A stretch of 8,077 nucleotides of DNA from Actinomycetota bacterium (lineage in GTDB: Bacteria > Actinomycetota > AC-67), in contig VAYV01000093.1 in the NCBI GenBank assembly GCA_005883175.1, positions 1 to 8,077 of the forward strand, written 5' to 3'. The notes beneath the pieces are model-generated. The model ran no database searches and was not told the DNA's origin. It worked only from the letters and a program-made list of their open reading frames with translations. The position numbers were made by a program, and so were the translations under genes. Below, in pieces: positions 5,474-8,077 of the stretch (positions are counted from its first letter, which is position 1; every line of letters begins with the position of its first letter).

Positions 5474-6091
5474 GTGACGGAGCTGACGACCAGGCAGCGG
5501 GCCATCTTGGAGTTCATCACCAGGACCCACCGGGATCGCGGCTACCCGCCGTCGGTCAGGGAGATCGGCGAGGCCGTCGGCCTCCAGTCCCCCTCGAGCG
5601 TCCACGCGCAGCTCGCAACCCTGGCCGATCGTGGCTACCTCCGGAAGGACCCGACCCGGCCGCGGGCGATCGTCGTCCAGCTGGACGAGACCGGCATCCC
5701 CCAGCAGACGAGCCCGGTGGCCAACGTCCCACTGGTCGGCCAGATCGCCGCCGGCGCTCCGATCCTGGCGACCGAGCAGATCGAGGAGACGCTGTCGCTC
5801 CCCCAGGATCTCGTCGGGACCGGCACGCTGTTCGCCCTCAAGGTCAAAGGCGACTCCATGACCGGCGCCGGCATCTTCGACGGCGACACCGTCGTCATCC
5901 GCCAGCAGCGAACGGCCGACGATGGAACGATCATCGCTGCGCTCGTCGACGGCGAAGAGGCGACGGTGAAGCGCCTGCGCCGCAGAGGTGGCCGGGTGCA
6001 GCTGCTCGCAGAGAATCCCGCCTACGACCCGATCGAGTCCGACGACGTGCAGGTGCTCGGCAAGGTCGTCGCGGTCCTGCGCAGCCTGTAG
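5474..6091 (+). CDS. lexA: LexA repressor, SOS regulator and self-cleaving serine protease
   Basis: Represses SOS genes until RecA filaments stimulate its self-cleavage. The N-terminal winged helix (ELTTRQRAILEFI, then GYPPSVREIGEAVGLQSPSSVHAQL) is typical of LexA. The C-terminal S24 peptidase domain has the Ala93-Gly94 cleavage site in GQIAAGAP, catalytic Ser128 in KGDSM, and Lys166 in ATVKRL (numbered from the start used here). The GTG at 5474 gives 205 residues and has GGAGGGGG 5 nt upstream. A GTG at 5450 in the same frame would add eight residues and fits a leaderless transcript from the predicted promoter. LexA box B over its promoter implies autoregulation. It is convergent with hflX, with only 21 bp between the stop codons. 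Confidence 0.96.
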   Translation: MTELTTRQRAILEFITRTHRDRGYPPSVREIGEAVGLQSPSSVHAQLATLADRGYLRKDPTRPRAIVVQLDETGIPQQTSPVANVPLVGQIAAGAPILATEQIEETLSLPQDLVGTGTLFALKVKGDSMTGAGIFDGDTVVIRQQRTADDGTIIAALVDGEEATVKRLRRRGGRVQLLAENPAYDPIESDDVQVLGKVVAVLRSL

Positions 6092-6116
6092 GTCCTAAGC
6101 CGCCTGTAACTCCTAG
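6081..6116. repeat. Imperfect 18-bp tandem duplication spanning the lexA and hflX ends
   Basis: GCAGCCTGTAGGTCCTAA (6081-6098) is followed directly by GCCGCCTGTAACTCCTAG (6099-6116), 14 of 18 identical. The lexA stop (6089-6091) is in copy 1 and the hflX stop (6113-6115, minus strand) in copy 2. No terminator hairpin is seen in the 21-bp convergent gap. Confidence 0.5.
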
Positions 6117-7381
6117 GGGGTCCGGGTCGAGCGCGCGCCTTCGTCCGGCACGCGGTACTGCTCGAGCCGCCCTGCCTGATCCTCGCGTAGCCGCGCGCGC
6201 ACCTTCGTTCCCTCCGGTGTGAACTCTTCGCTCAGCACGGCGCCGGCCGCGTGCAGCGCGGCAACGACGTCTCCGCGCCCGTAGGGGATCAGCAGCTCCG
6301 CTTCGATCTCCGGCGGCGGGATGTTCGCGGCGATGCCGGCGAGCAACGCGTCCACCCCTTCTCCTTCGAGCGCCGAGATCATCACCGCGCCGGGGAAACG
6401 GCGGTGTAGCCGCGCGCGCGCGACCTCATCCAGCTGGTCGGCCTTGTTGATCGCGACCAGCTCGGGCACGTGCGCGGCGCCGATCTCGCCCAGCACCTCA
6501 CGCACCGACGCGTGCTGCAATTCGGGATCGTCCGCGGTTCCGTCCACGACGTGCACGAGGAGGTCCGCGTCGGTCGCCTCCTCGAGCGTCGATTTGAACG
6601 CCTCCACCAACGTGTGCGGCAGCCGGCGCACGAACCCGACCGTGTCGGTGACGGTTGCCGTGCGGCCGTCGGGAAGCTCGAGGCGCCGCGTCGTTGCGTC
6701 GAGCGTAGAGAACAGCTGGTCTTGCACGAGCACGCCTGCGCGCGTGAGGGCGTTCAGCAATGTGGACTTCCCGGCGTTGGTGTAGCCGACGAGTGCGATC
6801 GCCGGCGCGCGCGCTCGCACGCGCTCGGCACGCTTCACCGTACGGACGCGTGCAACGTCCTTCAGCTCCTTCCGAAGCTTCGCGAGGCGAACACCGATGC
6901 GGCGACGATCGGACTCCAGCTTCGTCTCTCCCGGACCGCGCGTACCGAGCCCGCCGATCCCCGACTTGCCCATGCGCGACATCGACTCGCCCCAGCCGCG
7001 AAGGCGGGGAAGCAGGTAGTTCAGCTGCGCGAGCTCGACCTGCAGCTTCCCCTCGGCCGAGTGCGCGTGCTGCGCGAAGATGTCGATGATCAGTGCAGTG
7101 CGGTCGATGACCTTGCACCCGCACAGCTCTTCCAAGTTCCTGAGCTGACCCGGCGACAGCTCTTCGTCGACGATCACTGTGTCCGCGCCGGTCGCGCGAA
7201 CGACGGAGCGCACCTCGTCGGCCTTCCCTTTGCCCAGGAACGTCGCCGGATCCGGCCGGTCGCGACGCTGCAGCAAGGTCTCCACGACTTCCGCGCCGGC
7301 CGTATCGGTTAGCCGTTTCAGCTCCTCCAGCGACTCCTCGGCGTCGCCGGCACCCCTGCCGACCGACAGCCCGACGAGCAC
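6113..7381 (-). CDS. hflX: GTPase HflX, ribosome-associated
   Basis: HflX binds the large ribosomal subunit and splits stalled or hibernating ribosomes using GTP. From the GTG at 7381 the protein is 422 residues. It has an N-terminal HflX domain (LLQRRDRPDPATFLGKGKA at about 36-54, VIDRTALIIDIFAQHA at about 91-106) and a linker with RGWGESMSR and GPGETKLESDRR (149-160). The G domain has P-loop GYTNAGKS (199-206), G3 DTVGF (246-250), G4 NKAD (312-315) and G5 SALEG (336-340). A C-terminal domain follows, with IPYGRGD and a GTKVRARL strand. Family similarity seems to extend upstream of 7381 (ELQQLKLERAVLVGL), but in that frame there is no ATG, GTG or TTG between 7381 and an ATG at 7639 deep inside the upstream gene. 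An ATT at 7480, next to GGAGGAGGG, and an ATC at 7429 are the non-standard options. The start is therefore unsure; the rest is certain. Confidence 0.93.
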   Translation of the reverse strand: MLVGLSVGRGAGDAEESLEELKRLTDTAGAEVVETLLQRRDRPDPATFLGKGKADEVRSVVRATGADTVIVDEELSPGQLRNLEELCGCKVIDRTALIIDIFAQHAHSAEGKLQVELAQLNYLLPRLRGWGESMSRMGKSGIGGLGTRGPGETKLESDRRRIGVRLAKLRKELKDVARVRTVKRAERVRARAPAIALVGYTNAGKSTLLNALTRAGVLVQDQLFSTLDATTRRLELPDGRTATVTDTVGFVRRLPHTLVEAFKSTLEEATDADLLVHVVDGTADDPELQHASVREVLGEIGAAHVPELVAINKADQLDEVARARLHRRFPGAVMISALEGEGVDALLAGIAANIPPPEIEAELLIPYGRGDVVAALHAAGAVLSEEFTPEGTKVRARLREDQAGRLEQYRVPDEGARSTRTP

Positions 7382-7446
7382 GGCTCGCTCGAGCTTGAGC
7401 TGCTGGAGCTCGGGGGGAAGCTCGGTGATCCGCCGCCGCGAGCGGC

Positions 7447-8077
7447 CTACCGGGCGAGTGCGGTCCTGATCCGTTCCAATCCCTCCTCCAGACGGTCGTC
7501 TGGGACCGTCAGCGAGATCCGCACGAACCCTTCGCCGGACACGCCGTACCCGCGGCCGGGCGGCACGACGACGCCGGCTTCTTCGAGCAGGAACGTCGCG
7601 AACGACGCTGAGTTGTGGCCGTCCGGCACCGGCAGCCACACGAACACCGATCCGCGCGGCGGCTGCAGATTCCAGCCGACCTCATTGAACGTCTTGACCA
7701 CGAGATCGCGCCGTCGCTGATAGAGCGCGCGCAGGTCGTCGAGGAAGTCTTGCGGCCCTTCGAGGGCGGCGATCCCCGCGCGCTGCACGGCATTGAAGAT
7801 GCCCGAGTCGATGTTCGTCTTCACACGGCCGAGTGCTTCGATCGCGACCGGATTCCCCACGGCCATCCCGATCCGCCAGCCGGTCATGTTGAACGTCTTG
7901 GACAGCGAATGGAACTCGACGGCAACGTCCTTGCCGCCGTCCACCTGAAGGACGCTCGGCGCGGTGAACCCGTCGAAGGTGATCTCCGAGTACGCGTTGT
8001 CGTACGCGAACAGCAGGTCGTGCGCGCGCGCGAACGCGACGGCGCGCTCGAGGTCGGCGATCGTCGCCACCGCGGCG
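7447..8077 (-). CDS. PLP-dependent class I/II aminotransferase, LL-diaminopimelate aminotransferase-like (5' end outside window)
   Basis: This is the C-terminal 210 or so residues; the frame is open to the window edge, so the gene begins beyond 8077. Numbering from the GTG codon at 8070, DNAYSEI (24-30) holds the Asp and Tyr that contact PLP. HSLSKTFNMTGWRIG (54-68) has the Schiff-base Lys58 and phosphate-binding Arg66. FVRIS (182-186) supplies Arg184 for the substrate carboxylate. The HSLSKTxNMTGWRIGxAVGN and TNIDSGxF segments resemble the DapL branch, which makes LL-diaminopimelate directly from tetrahydrodipicolinate in lysine and peptidoglycan synthesis. A broader aspartate or alanine aminotransferase role cannot be excluded. 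In many actinobacteria dapF precedes hflX; dapF acts on the DapL product, so it is a likely neighbour off the right edge. The gene ends 66 bp before the hflX GTG. That gap has no promoter I can recognise, so the two are probably one operon. Confidence 0.85.
   Translation of the reverse strand, partial: AAVATIADLERAVAFARAHDLLFAYDNAYSEITFDGFTAPSVLQVDGGKDVAVEFHSLSKTFNMTGWRIGMAVGNPVAIEALGRVKTNIDSGIFNAVQRAGIAALEGPQDFLDDLRALYQRRRDLVVKTFNEVGWNLQPPRGSVFVWLPVPDGHNSASFATFLLEEAGVVVPPGRGYGVSGEGFVRISLTVPDDRLEEGLERIRTALAR

Noticed and set aside
5434..6222. 262-codon plus-strand open frame overlapping lexA
   Set aside because: Out of frame with the complete LexA, with Pro/Arg-rich composition.
7382..7639. 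N-terminal extension of hflX to the ATG at 7639
   Set aside because: It would overlap the aminotransferase by 193 bp, and the extra residues are arginine-rich with no resemblance to HflX except the last 15 or so.

Overview
The window is high-GC DNA with tightly packed genes. It most likely comes from an actinobacterium, probably an uncultured or deep-branching one. The evidence is the lexA / LysM-protein / nrdR gene order known from Mycobacterium and Corynebacterium, LexA boxes of the CGAAC(N4)GTTCG type, an actinobacterial-type class II (B12-dependent) ribonucleotide reductase, and HflX and LexA sequences of actinobacterial character. The LL-diaminopimelate-aminotransferase-like gene next to hflX argues against a mycobacterium. 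Lineage is inferred from sequence feel and synteny, not from a search.

Layout, left to right. Positions 1-121 hold a tRNA-Gly(GCC) on the minus strand, with its own promoter and a terminator hairpin. Positions 175-1674 carry three minus-strand genes: a two-helix small membrane protein, a DUF1028 protein with a TPR-like tail, and dUTPase (dut). Several of these have a TANNNT -10 element 6-9 nt before the start codon and no Shine-Dalgarno, which suggests leaderless transcripts. A 15-bp hairpin (1734-1769) separates them from nrdJ (1792-4536), the class II ribonucleotide reductase. nrdJ is preceded by nrdR (from 4957), whose product is its expected repressor. The nrdR promoter carries one excellent and one degenerate NrdR box about three helical turns apart. 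The 3' end of nrdR is abnormal: the C-terminal part of the family is missing and the frame is off.

Positions 5049-6091 form an SOS control node. A short LysM protein with a signal or anchor segment (YneA/DivS/ChiZ-like position and architecture) is divergent from lexA. Two LexA boxes 30 bp apart lie between them, one inside each predicted promoter. Positions 6113-8077 hold hflX (ribosome-associated GTPase), convergent with lexA, and the 3' part of a DapL-like aminotransferase that runs off the right edge.

Taken together the region joins dNTP supply (NrdJ, its regulator NrdR, dUTPase) to DNA-damage control (LexA and a likely SOS division inhibitor). I see no mobile element, CRISPR array, phage gene or evidently new system. 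The points of interest are the regulatory architecture, the damaged-looking nrdR and DUF1028 genes, and the missing hflX start. No gene-free stretch exceeds 300 bases.
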